Shown: positions 9,777 through 16,918 of the stretch, one piece after another | Layout: each line of letters starts with the position of its first letter | Numbering within the stretch: the stretch's first letter is position 1 | Origin: CAIVAT01 sp964525995 | GTDB taxonomy: Bacteria; Bacteroidota; Bacteroidia; Bacteroidales; FEN-979 | Length of the DNA stretch: 64,000 bases | NCBI GenBank assembly: GCA_964525995.1 | Contig: CAZGIM010000010.1 | Coordinates: 89,700-153,699 of the forward strand | Direction: 5' to 3' | The notes under the pieces: model-generated | The model's database searches: none | The model's input: only the letters and a program-made list of their open reading frames with translations | Told to the model about the DNA's origin: nothing | Made by a program: the position numbers and the translations under genes

Positions 9777-10961
9777 ATGAAAAAATTTGCTGTAATTCTG
9801 TTGTTTGCGGTCTCAGCGACCGTCGCATTTGGACAGAAAAATGTTCGTCAATCGGCTTCCAACTATCTGAAAGATGGAAAATTAGATAAGGCAATGGAAG
9901 CAATTAATCAATGTGTTCTGGATCCCAGTACGGCACAGGATGCTAAGGCGTGGTTCTTGCGTGGCAATATTTATTTAGAGCTTTCGAATACGCAGAATGC
10001 CAAATATAAGGAACTTGATCCCGATCCGTTGCCGAAAGCCCTGGAATCTTATAAAAAGGCTGTCGAATTTGATCCGAAGAAAGAGTACTATGATGATATT
10101 GTTGCAAAACTTAACTGGCAACGAAATAATTATTACAATGCGGGCGTGGATAATTACAATAAAAAGATGTTTAAAGAAGCCATGGTCAATTTTTCAAAAG
10201 GGGCAGAGGTTTTGGAGATGGCAAATGTTCCCGACACTGTATCGTTATTAAATGCTGCCACTTGTGCATCGCTTGCTAATGAAAAAGAAAGTGCAAAGGA
10301 CCTGTATATAAAGCTATTAAAGTTAAATTATAAATCACCTCAGGTATTTATGACATTATCAGATATTTATCGTCAGGATAAAGATTCGGTTAATGCGCTC
10401 AAATTCATTCGAATGGGGCAGCAGGTGTATCCGACAGATTTTCGGTTATTTTTATCTGAGACCAATATATATCTGACTTTCAACAAAACAGAAAAGGCTT
10501 TGAATAATCTGAAAGTCGCGTTAAAGCAGGATTCGACAAATGCATCGGTTGCGTTTGCCATGGGAACGATCTATGACAACCTTTCCAATGATACAGCACG
10601 CACTGTTGGGGAGCGCTCTGATGCGTTTAAGAATGCCCTGGATGCATACAAAAATGCTATAAGGCTTAATGCCGATTACTTTGATGCCATTTATAATCTT
10701 GGAGCTATTTACGTAAACAAAGCTGCAACAATTGAAGAGGAAGCTAATAAACTACCCCTTGATGCAACAGCTAAATATGATCAGCTTAAAGCGGAGGCAA
10801 ATTCTTATCTGGAAACTGCGCTGCCATATCTTGAAAAAGCCTCAATATTACAACCTTCCGATCTCAATACGTTGGTAACCTTAAAGCAAATTTATGCCCG
10901 AACCAACCAGAATGATAAGGTTAAGGCTATTCAGGAAAAAATCAATGAATTGAAGAAATAA
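9777..10961 (+). CDS. Exported tetratricopeptide-repeat protein
   Basis: A 394-residue protein with an N-terminal signal peptide (MKKFAVILLFAVSATVAFG, cut before QK) followed by helical repeats with TPR character, such as AKAWFLRGNIYLELSN, ALESYKKAVEFDP and FDAIYNLGAIYVNKA. TPR proteins act as periplasmic or outer-membrane scaffolds, and no enzyme motif is present. It sits alone downstream of gyrA with its own -7 element and is followed by strong hairpins, so it is probably monocistronic. The partner is unknown; a role in envelope assembly is only a guess from localisation and fold. Confidence 0.8.
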   Translation: MKKFAVILLFAVSATVAFGQKNVRQSASNYLKDGKLDKAMEAINQCVLDPSTAQDAKAWFLRGNIYLELSNTQNAKYKELDPDPLPKALESYKKAVEFDPKKEYYDDIVAKLNWQRNNYYNAGVDNYNKKMFKEAMVNFSKGAEVLEMANVPDTVSLLNAATCASLANEKESAKDLYIKLLKLNYKSPQVFMTLSDIYRQDKDSVNALKFIRMGQQVYPTDFRLFLSETNIYLTFNKTEKALNNLKVALKQDSTNASVAFAMGTIYDNLSNDTARTVGERSDAFKNALDAYKNAIRLNADYFDAIYNLGAIYVNKAATIEEEANKLPLDATAKYDQLKAEANSYLETALPYLEKASILQPSDLNTLVTLKQIYARTNQNDKVKAIQEKINELKK

Positions 10962-10986
10962 TCAGTTCCGGTAGGAGGTCGGCGAT

Positions 10987-11021
10987 AAAGAGGATGACTC
11001 AAAAGCACAATCATCCTCTTT
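10987..11021 (+). terminator. Hairpin 1 after the TPR gene
   Basis: Perfect 11-bp arms AAAGAGGATGA (10987-10997) and TCATCCTCTTT (11011-11021) with a 13-base loop, 26 bases after the TPR stop. The 5' arm starts with A and the 3' arm ends in T, so it could terminate in either direction. Confidence 0.6.
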
Positions 11022-11038
11022 AGAATCGATTATTGAAA

Positions 11039-11060
11039 GTGCTCCCGTAGGTGGGAGTAC
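11039..11060 (+). repeat. Hairpin 2 in the intergenic region
   Basis: Arms GTGCTCCC (11039-11046) and GGGAGTAC (11053-11060) form an 8-bp stem with one G-T wobble and a 6-base loop. It is the middle one of three consecutive hairpins and has no T-tract. Confidence 0.45.
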
Positions 11061-11074
11061 AAGTAAAATGAAAG

Positions 11075-11114
11075 AAAAAGAGGCTGCCTCGGACTTTTGA
11101 GACAGTTTCTTTTT
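11075..11114 (+). terminator. Hairpin 3, rho-independent terminator
   Basis: The A-rich arm 11075-11090 pairs with the T-ending arm 11099-11114 (GAGACAGTTTCTTTTT) around an 8-base loop, using a few G-T wobbles and followed by more T. It has the form of an intrinsic terminator for plus-strand transcription and may also serve the convergent gene ending at 11235. Confidence 0.6.
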
Positions 11115-11234
11115 TAATATTTCTATTTAACATAATATTAATTATGGGAATTACAAAGAATAGAAAAATGCAACTAATGATCGATTTATTGTGATAATCT
11201 GTTCGGCTGCAACGACAGCCTGTTTAACCTTCCC

Positions 11235-12236
11235 TTATTTCAACGGGAATAAAATGGTTGTTTGCCACTTCATGGTATCCTTCTCTGAATGCGGATCGGT
11301 AACATAAATTTCCCATGGTGTTTCAACGGGAGTCCGGCCCATCTCCTTGATATATTGGTCAAGGATATTGTAAACGATCCCGGTTTTGTCGTATGGGCCA
11401 AAATATTGTGCTGCAACAACATCTTGCTCAGGAATATTCAACACCCAAACCCTTCCTGCTCCTTTAGATGCGTTTTCAACAGGTACACCAATTTGCATCG
11501 TTGATTGCTGTGTAATCGAATCCCAACTCATATAAATTGCTAAAGGCGCTCCCGTAATCTCAATCTGATTGCGCTCGATAAAGGAATATACTTCTTTGTA
11601 GGCTTTTGTCATGACCTCCGGATAAGTCGCTGGTACTGCCGAATCAGTAACTACCACAAGAACCTGAGGCGCCATCCTGAACTCTTCAATTTTAGGCCAT
11701 TTTGAACGTGCTTCCGACACATATTTAAGCTTAAGCAACCCCTTCTCAAAATCCAAACCCATCGTCCGGTCCATTAATAATCCCAAGTACCTGAAAAGCG
11801 GATTAAATCCCAAATCACCCTGGTCAGTCCACACAACTTTACAACTGTCACCAGTTCGTTCAATTGTTATTGTACCTTTCGACTTATGAGCGCCATTGTC
11901 AAATTTCAGATCATACGCAATAAGTTCATTTTCTTTGAGTTCTGTCAATACCATCTCACCTTGTTTAAACTTTTTTCCGGTCCATTTCCATATTGAACCA
12001 ACCTGACCACCATAACCCTTGATCTCAAATACTGCCGTTGTATCAAACTGCTTGGTCCAGGGTACCCATAAGTACCACCGATAAAAGTCACTGGTTAATT
12101 GATAAATAATCGCCGGGGTGGAATTTATATATCGAATCCGTTCGACTTTATAACTTTTTGGTAATATGAAAGCTATTAATACCAAGACTGCCAGGATCCC
12201 CAGAACCCAGTAGATAATTTTCAAAATTGTTTTCAT
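11235..12236 (-). CDS. Membrane-anchored SRPBCC / GyrI-like effector-binding protein
   Basis: A single hydrophobic segment at residues 4-26 anchors the protein. Residues about 30-175 resemble a polyketide cyclase/SRPBCC ligand pocket (for example GSIWKWTGKK and GDLGFNPLFRYLGLLMD). Residues about 190-333 resemble the GyrI/AraC effector-binding domain (EIYVTDPHSEKD near the end). This two-domain layout is common in Bacteroidota, but no ligand is established. The final gene end faces three hairpins. It is divergent from the SDR/5-alpha-reductase pair at 12430, and whether it senses a related lipid is speculation. Confidence 0.75.
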   Translation of the reverse strand: MKTILKIIYWVLGILAVLVLIAFILPKSYKVERIRYINSTPAIIYQLTSDFYRWYLWVPWTKQFDTTAVFEIKGYGGQVGSIWKWTGKKFKQGEMVLTELKENELIAYDLKFDNGAHKSKGTITIERTGDSCKVVWTDQGDLGFNPLFRYLGLLMDRTMGLDFEKGLLKLKYVSEARSKWPKIEEFRMAPQVLVVVTDSAVPATYPEVMTKAYKEVYSFIERNQIEITGAPLAIYMSWDSITQQSTMQIGVPVENASKGAGRVWVLNIPEQDVVAAQYFGPYDKTGIVYNILDQYIKEMGRTPVETPWEIYVTDPHSEKDTMKWQTTILFPLK

Positions 12237-12400
12237 GTGTTCCTAATTTTTAATTTCAATGGTCACATGAAATATCCATGAAAAAAGTTTTTCCCTGCGA
12301 TTCATGCCGGAATCGCCATGGATAGTTCATATGGCAAATTTTTATCTGTGTAAAGTTAATCTACTTAAAATAAAAAGCAAAATAAATTCTGAAATTATGC

Positions 12401-12408
12401 TACATTTG
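12401..12408 (+). promoter_or_regulatory. Candidate -7 element for the SDR/5-alpha-reductase pair
   Basis: TACATTTG matches TAnnTTTG exactly, 21 bases before the start at 12430. No clear -33 TTTG is visible. Confidence 0.45.
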
Positions 12409-12429
12409 CTCCCACTCTAAAAAACTCAG

Positions 12430-13410
12430 ATGAAAATTGCTGTTACAGGCGCCAACGGACACGTCGGCGTCAACCTTTGTAAAAGATTACTGGAATCGGG
12501 ACATGAGGTACATGCCCTGATCCACAAAAATGCCAAAAATCTGGAGCACCTTCCCATCCGACTATTCCATGGTGATTTGCTGGATAAAAGTTCATTATCC
12601 TCTTTCGCTGACGGATGTGAAATATTATTTCATCTTGCGGCACGAATATCGATCACTGGTGGCCAAAATAACCTGGTTACAGAGACTAATGCTACCGGAA
12701 CAAGAAATGTCATTGAGACGGTTAAATCATGTAAGGTCAGGAGAATGGTCCATTTCAGCTCTATTCATGCATTTTCCCAACATCCCTCCGATGAGGTTTT
12801 GGATGAGACTCGCCCACTGGTCTCAAACGGAGGCTTTTCGTATGATTGCTCGAAAGCCACGGGTGAACGATCTGTTTTGGAAGCCGTTAAACAAGGCATG
12901 GATGCTGTGATCATAAGTCCAACCGCTATAATCGGACCCGACGACCCTGAACCATCCCTCGTCGGGAAAGCGGTTATTGATATTTATAATCATAATATTC
13001 CTTCATTGATTCCGGGAGGCTATGACTGGGTTGACGTCAGGGACGTGGTTTCTGGAGCAATTTCCGCCATGGAACATGGTCGTAGCGGAGAAAAGTACCT
13101 GCTATCAGGACATTATCACAGTCTTAAAGAATTTTCATCTACCATTGCCAACGTTACAGGTCGAAAAACAGTCCAGACTCTAATTCCTTTATGGCTTGCG
13201 AGGTTCGGGCTTCCTTTCACCACATTATACAGTCGGATTCTTGGGACCGAACCTCTCTACACCCGTGAATCCCTGACCATTATTACTGAAGGTAGCCGGT
13301 TGATCAGTCATAAAAAAGCTGAAAAAGAACTTAATTACAATCCGCGCCCACTACTTGAAACTATTGAAGATCTCGTATTGTGGTTCAAAGAACAAAAAAG
13401 GATCAATTAA
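12430..13410 (+). CDS. Extended SDR, NAD(P)-dependent (3-beta-HSD / dihydroflavonol reductase-like)
   Basis: A 326-residue cytosolic oxidoreductase. The Rossmann glycine motif TGANGHVG is at residues 6-13, the catalytic serine lies in HFSSIHAF and the tyrosine/lysine pair in YDCSKA. It belongs to the extended short-chain dehydrogenase group that includes dihydroflavonol-4-reductases, HpnA-type proteins and 3-beta-hydroxysteroid dehydrogenases. The gene ends 10 bases before a steroid 5-alpha-reductase homologue, so the two are probably co-transcribed and may act on the same 3-hydroxy/3-keto lipid. The substrate cannot be read from the sequence. Confidence 0.85.
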   Translation: MKIAVTGANGHVGVNLCKRLLESGHEVHALIHKNAKNLEHLPIRLFHGDLLDKSSLSSFADGCEILFHLAARISITGGQNNLVTETNATGTRNVIETVKSCKVRRMVHFSSIHAFSQHPSDEVLDETRPLVSNGGFSYDCSKATGERSVLEAVKQGMDAVIISPTAIIGPDDPEPSLVGKAVIDIYNHNIPSLIPGGYDWVDVRDVVSGAISAMEHGRSGEKYLLSGHYHSLKEFSSTIANVTGRKTVQTLIPLWLARFGLPFTTLYSRILGTEPLYTRESLTIITEGSRLISHKKAEKELNYNPRPLLETIEDLVLWFKEQKRIN

Positions 13411-13420
13411 ACTTTTCTGA

Positions 13421-14185
13421 ATGAACGAATCTACTTTTTATCTGCTTGTTTATCTGTGGATTGCCATCGCCTTGGTTGCATTCCCGTTACTCCTTAAAAT
13501 TGTTGCACCCTACGGGAGGCACGCATCGAAACAGTGGGGTTTGATGATCGACAACAGACTTGGATGGATCATCATGGAATTACCTGCTTTGTTGGTCTTT
13601 GCAGGATTTTATCTTTTCGGGTCCGGCGATCGGCCTTTGATAACCTGGATTTTTTCATCCTTGTGGTTTTTTCATTATATCAACCGTACGCTAATTTTTC
13701 CTTTCCGGTTGCGTACAAACGGGAAAAAGATGCCTCTGGCCATTGTTTTCATGTCGATTTTTTTCAATTTGATTAATGGGAGCATAAATGGATATTTCCT
13801 GGGTACACTTGCCACGGAAGCCCGGTACCCACTCTCCTATTTGTACGACCCCAGGTTCATAGCCGGTATAGTACTGTTTATTTCGGGATTAATCATTAAC
13901 TGGAACTCAGATTATATTTTGATCCATTTACGAAAGCCGGGAGAATCGGGCTATGTCATTCCACAGAAAGGATTGTTTAGGCTGATCTCCTGTCCGAATC
14001 ATTTTGGTGAAATCGTCGAATGGTCTGGATTTGCCTTGATGACCTGGTGTTTACCTTCACTTGCTTTTGCAGTATGGACTCTGGTAAACCTTCTTCCCAG
14101 GGCATTACATCATCATAAATGGTATCAGACCACGTTCCCCGGATATCCTGAAAATCGAAAAGCTGTGATCCCGTTTATTCTTTGA
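13421..14185 (+). CDS. Steroid 5-alpha-reductase family membrane protein
   Basis: This 254-residue multi-helix membrane protein closely resembles the SRD5A1/SRD5A2 family, which reduces the delta-4 double bond of 3-keto steroids with NADPH. Residues recalled as catalytic in the human enzymes have counterparts: Glu53 in MELPAL (Gln-Glu-Leu-Pro in human) and Tyr86 in HYINRT. The C-terminal NADPH region keeps LRKPG, GYVIPQKGLF, NHFGEIVEW and the closing YPENRKAVIPF. The match is much stronger than generic DUF1295 proteins. It follows an extended SDR by 10 bases. The native substrate could be a steroid, hopanoid or polyprenoid enone; only the family assignment is firm. Confidence 0.88.
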   Translation: MNESTFYLLVYLWIAIALVAFPLLLKIVAPYGRHASKQWGLMIDNRLGWIIMELPALLVFAGFYLFGSGDRPLITWIFSSLWFFHYINRTLIFPFRLRTNGKKMPLAIVFMSIFFNLINGSINGYFLGTLATEARYPLSYLYDPRFIAGIVLFISGLIINWNSDYILIHLRKPGESGYVIPQKGLFRLISCPNHFGEIVEWSGFALMTWCLPSLAFAVWTLVNLLPRALHHHKWYQTTFPGYPENRKAVIPFIL

Positions 14186-14189
14186 CGAT

Positions 14190-14570
14190 ACGCTAAGCCC
14201 CATTTACCCCACAAGTTTGGGCATTTTACCTTGATCCGAAATAGAGGAGTCATAAAACAGCGATGGGAACATCCTCTGGTCGAAGTTGTTCCCATCCCGC
14301 TTCCGGTCGACCGTAGCCTTCCGGGGCGTCCAAGCTACAGTTATTGTGGATGATCTACACAGTCAGGGTCTCCACCTTTCTTTTCGGTCCGGCTTACTGG
14401 GCGTGAATTCCTTGCGGTCTCCGGTCCCATCAGCCCCGCCTTGAAAACCTCCCCAGGTTTATAGCACCTTGCGGCGCTTTTCTTCTCGGAGGGTTGCCGG
14501 GAGTGCTGTCACCTTTCGGATCCTGCTTTCACCATGCTGTTTTCCGGCGTTCCTTTTATCTCTCACTTGA
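14190..14570 (-). ncRNA. Putative structured non-coding RNA, class unknown
   Basis: This stretch has no convincing ORF, is clearly richer in G and C than neighbouring intergenic DNA, and is full of inverted repeats. On the minus strand AGCGCC/GGTGCT (14463-14478) closes a GCAA tetraloop, with one G-U pair that would be an A-C mismatch on the plus strand. Around it AACC(C)TCC pairs with GGAGGTT (14446-14452 with 14488-14495). A 10-bp perfect stem joins 14262-14271 to 14287-14296, and GTAGC/GCTAC lies at 14313-14338. Purine-rich single-stranded linkers also favour the minus strand. A consensus promoter sits at the right place. The 3' end is approximate. RNase P and tmRNA core motifs were sought and not found. 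Confidence 0.55.
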
Positions 14571-14575
14571 GTGCC

Positions 14576-14607
14576 CAAATATAATTCAGACATTATCCGC
14601 CATGCAA
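14576..14607 (-). promoter_or_regulatory. Promoter for the putative ncRNA
   Basis: On the minus strand TTG (14607-14605) is followed after exactly 21 bases by TATATTTG (14583-14576), matching the Bacteroidota -33/-7 pattern. The predicted start falls near 14569, at the edge of the GC-rich segment. clpS, upstream on the same strand, ends at 14768. Confidence 0.55.
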
Positions 14608-14767
14608 GTTTCGACCTTATCATTTACCAACTTCCTTTCAACCAGGTTTATTAACAATTTGTTAGTATTTCACATCAAATAATAATTTGACTATCAATGC
14701 GATATGATAATACAGAAAATGTTTGTTGATAAAATGTTGATAAAATGTCAGTTCACGGTATTTCCGA
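14608..14767. other. AT-rich spacer between clpS and the ncRNA promoter
   Basis: About 160 bases without a plausible ORF. It contains short direct repeats of GTTGATAAAATG near 14724-14747 and no clear terminator. Nothing else is recognised. Confidence 0.5.
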
Positions 14768-15040
14768 TCACTCGATGGCAACGGTTAATCCACGAAGGAT
14801 CATCTCGTCATGAGGGGGTTTCATTTCGTAATAGTCGCCGGTCTTGACTATACATTTTCCTTTATAGTGGGCAATCAGTGCGCACTGTTCTGCCTGGGAA
14901 GGTTCATGGTTGCATACTTCTATTAAAGACTGGATAACGAAGTCAAACGTATTGACGTCGTCGTTGAACAACACCAGATTCCTTTGAACCATGTCATTGG
15001 TAAAAGAATCAGATGCCGGTTGAAGTTTTTCCGCAGACAT
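14768..15040 (-). CDS. clpS: ATP-dependent Clp protease adaptor ClpS
   Basis: ClpS binds N-terminal destabilising residues and hands substrates to a Clp unfoldase. The core NLVLFNDDVNTFDFVI carries the acidic NDD pocket residues and is followed by the helices found in ClpS (AEQCALIAHYKGKCIVKTG). The frame stays open to a TTG at 15061, but the first two possible starts lie on or almost at the predicted transcription start. ATG at 15040 (MSAEKLQP) leaves a short leader and is preferred, giving 90 residues. The presence of aat and clpC within the window supports an N-degron pathway. Confidence 0.9.
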   Translation of the reverse strand: MSAEKLQPASDSFTNDMVQRNLVLFNDDVNTFDFVIQSLIEVCNHEPSQAEQCALIAHYKGKCIVKTGDYYEMKPPHDEMILRGLTVAIE

Positions 15041-15058
15041 GAGATACATATTTTGGTG

Positions 15059-15066
15059 CAAAATTA
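15059..15066 (-). promoter_or_regulatory. Candidate -7 element for clpS
   Basis: TAATTTTG on the minus strand ends 19 bases before the ATG at 15040, which helps reject the more upstream starts. It is only 20 bases from the divergent element of the NUDIX gene. Confidence 0.45.
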
Positions 15067-15086
15067 ATATAAAGGCAGCAAACCCC

Positions 15087-15094
15087 TAAATTTG
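15087..15094 (+). promoter_or_regulatory. Candidate -7 element for the NUDIX gene
   Basis: TAAATTTG matches the consensus exactly, 19 bases before the ATG at 15114. With the clpS element it forms a compact divergent promoter region. Confidence 0.45.
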
Positions 15095-15113
15095 ACTTGT
15101 AAAATGAAGTTTT

Positions 15114-15761
15114 ATGAACTTTTGCCAATTAATTAATGCACTGGACCTTGAATTAAAAAAGCCCTTACCGGGACGAAATGCTCAATTAAAGATGTCCTCC
15201 ATGGTCACGATTCAAAAGTTATTGAAAATCGATGTTCCTAAAAATGCCATTCGAAGCAGCGTACTGATATTACTCTATCCCCTGCTTGACTCAGCTGGGT
15301 TTGTCGTGATGCTCCGTCCGAAATATAATGGCATTCACAGTGAACAGATCAGTATGCCGGGAGGAAAGTCGGAGCCAATTGATTCCGGTCCCTGGGATAC
15401 TGCACTCAGAGAATCAAAGGAGGAAATAGGAATCGACCCCTCTCAAATCAAGTTGTTGGGTAAACTGACCAATTTGTATATCCCACCCAGCAACTATTTG
15501 GTTTCTCCCTTTTTAGGATACCAGGAAAAACATCCTGATTTCCGACCGGATCCTGTCGAGGTTGCAAAACTTATCGAGATACCTTTGGATGAACTTCTTG
15601 ATGACAGGAACATCAAAATGAAAAGGATAAAACTGGCATGGGGATTATCGATGAAAGTACCTGCGTTTTATATCGATCAAAACATCATCTGGGGAGCATC
15701 GGCAATGATCCTTAGCGAGTTCAGAGATATTGTTAAGGCAGCGGGTAAAATTGATGATTAA
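15114..15761 (+). CDS. CoA pyrophosphatase-type NUDIX hydrolase
   Basis: A 215-residue enzyme with HSEQISMPGG just before the Nudix box, the signature of the UPF0035/NudL group that hydrolyses CoA and its derivatives to 3',5'-ADP and phosphopantetheine. The Nudix helix reads TALRESKEEIGI with the metal-binding glutamates in place. The upstream Nudix glutamate is replaced by Asp in EPIDSGP, as is usual in this group. It would limit CoA or oxidised CoA in the cytoplasm. It is transcribed divergently from clpS and converges with the BtuG-like gene, 23 bases away. CoA itself as substrate is a family-based inference. Confidence 0.85.
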   Translation: MNFCQLINALDLELKKPLPGRNAQLKMSSMVTIQKLLKIDVPKNAIRSSVLILLYPLLDSAGFVVMLRPKYNGIHSEQISMPGGKSEPIDSGPWDTALRESKEEIGIDPSQIKLLGKLTNLYIPPSNYLVSPFLGYQEKHPDFRPDPVEVAKLIEIPLDELLDDRNIKMKRIKLAWGLSMKVPAFYIDQNIIWGASAMILSEFRDIVKAAGKIDD

Positions 15762-15784
15762 CCAGACAGGTTAACCTGCTTGTT

Positions 15785-16903
15785 TCATTTTGTCTTGGTT
15801 TCTGTAAAACAAAATGATCCGGGAATTCTACCAGCAGGATATTCCTTGATGAGCGTGCCTTGTTGATTATACTGGTAGGCGGTTCCGTTTTGTACGTAAT
15901 CCTTGGCATCACTGACATAGATATGGCCCGTAACCGGATGAAGAGCCAGACCGTAAAAGAGTCGTCCGTTTGCTGAGATAAACGGTTGTTCAGGCAGTAC
16001 GGCAGAATTGACCGCCATTTTATAAACCCCGCCATTTAAAAAATAAAGGGTATCGCCGGTCGGATTCATGCATAATTTGCTTGGCACTTTACCTGTACCA
16101 GTAAATATAAATCTTTTCTCAATTATTTTGAGTTCAGGGTTGATACGCAACAATGAAGGCAGTTCGAAATTATCATATCCACCTGAACATAACACCCATA
16201 CTTTCTGCTTTTTATCGATCACAATCCCGATAGGTTCTTTTCCGGTTTGAATGCTATCGGTAATTTTATCTGTCTGTGTATCAATTATATAAACCATAGG
16301 CACCCGGTCGGAGGTGGGGTCGCTGAACTTACCCACGCTGGTGACCATCATATAATGGTCGTATCTTAACAAATTCTCCGTCCAGGTTCCGGTTTTAATA
16401 ACTTTGGAAATGGTATTGGATGTAAGGTCGATAACAGTAATATTTTTTTGAAGGTTTGTCACGTATGCTTTAGTGGAATCAACAAGCTCCATAAACCTGG
16501 GAGCGTTAAGGCCTGAAATAGTAGTAACCGATTTAAAATCGCTGATCGTGACCACTTCGATTCGGTTGGAGTTATTAACAACCAGATAGCCAAGGTTTTT
16601 ATTGATTTTCATTGATTCTGCAACATCGCCCAGGCTGCGTGCGTTTGCTTTTTGGAAAACATCCTGGATAACCATGCTTTTTTCGGGTATTATCACGGAA
16701 ACCGAGGCATTTCCCCAATTATAATTACCTTCATTAATAATAAAAATTCCTTTTTGATAAGTGACCGGTTGCGTTGTGGTGTCGTCGGGATCTTTGATCA
16801 CTTCACGAACCGGGTCCTTTGAACATCCAATGATTAATCCGAAGAGAAGAACAAATGCGGTTAAGTAATTGGTTTTATGGATGATTTGGGAGGGAATGTT
16901 CAC
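15785..16903 (-). CDS. Surface beta-propeller lipoprotein, YncE/DUF5074-like (BtuG-like)
   Basis: A lipoprotein signal peptide with lipobox LIIGC puts Cys27 at the mature N-terminus. The body shows YncE-type propeller repeats such as GYLVVNNSNRIEVVTISD, KAYVTNLQKNITVIDLTSN and PMVYIIDTQTDKITDSI. The gene starts 15 bases after the TonB receptor gene with GTG (no in-frame ATG fits the signal peptide). In Bacteroides the same arrangement, receptor plus propeller lipoprotein, is the BtuB-BtuG cobalamin capture system. No cobalamin riboswitch was found, so corrinoid is a reasonable but unproved ligand. Confidence 0.75.
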   Translation of the reverse strand: MNIPSQIIHKTNYLTAFVLLFGLIIGCSKDPVREVIKDPDDTTTQPVTYQKGIFIINEGNYNWGNASVSVIIPEKSMVIQDVFQKANARSLGDVAESMKINKNLGYLVVNNSNRIEVVTISDFKSVTTISGLNAPRFMELVDSTKAYVTNLQKNITVIDLTSNTISKVIKTGTWTENLLRYDHYMMVTSVGKFSDPTSDRVPMVYIIDTQTDKITDSIQTGKEPIGIVIDKKQKVWVLCSGGYDNFELPSLLRINPELKIIEKRFIFTGTGKVPSKLCMNPTGDTLYFLNGGVYKMAVNSAVLPEQPFISANGRLFYGLALHPVTGHIYVSDAKDYVQNGTAYQYNQQGTLIKEYPAGRIPGSFCFTETKTK

Positions 16904-16918
16904 GATAAAGGTTTTTCT

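Noticed and set aside
14190..14570. Identification of the structured RNA as RNase P RNA
   Set aside because: The near-universal GAGGAAAGTCC and ACAGAA cores are absent on both strands; only a weak P14-like resemblance exists.
14190..14570. Identification of the structured RNA as tmRNA
   Set aside because: A GGGGCTGAT string occurs, but there is no tRNA-like T-loop, no CCA end and no tag ORF ending in ALAA.
14494..14682. 62-codon plus-strand frame in the ncRNA region
   Set aside because: Crosses strong hairpins, low coding character, no promoter or family features.
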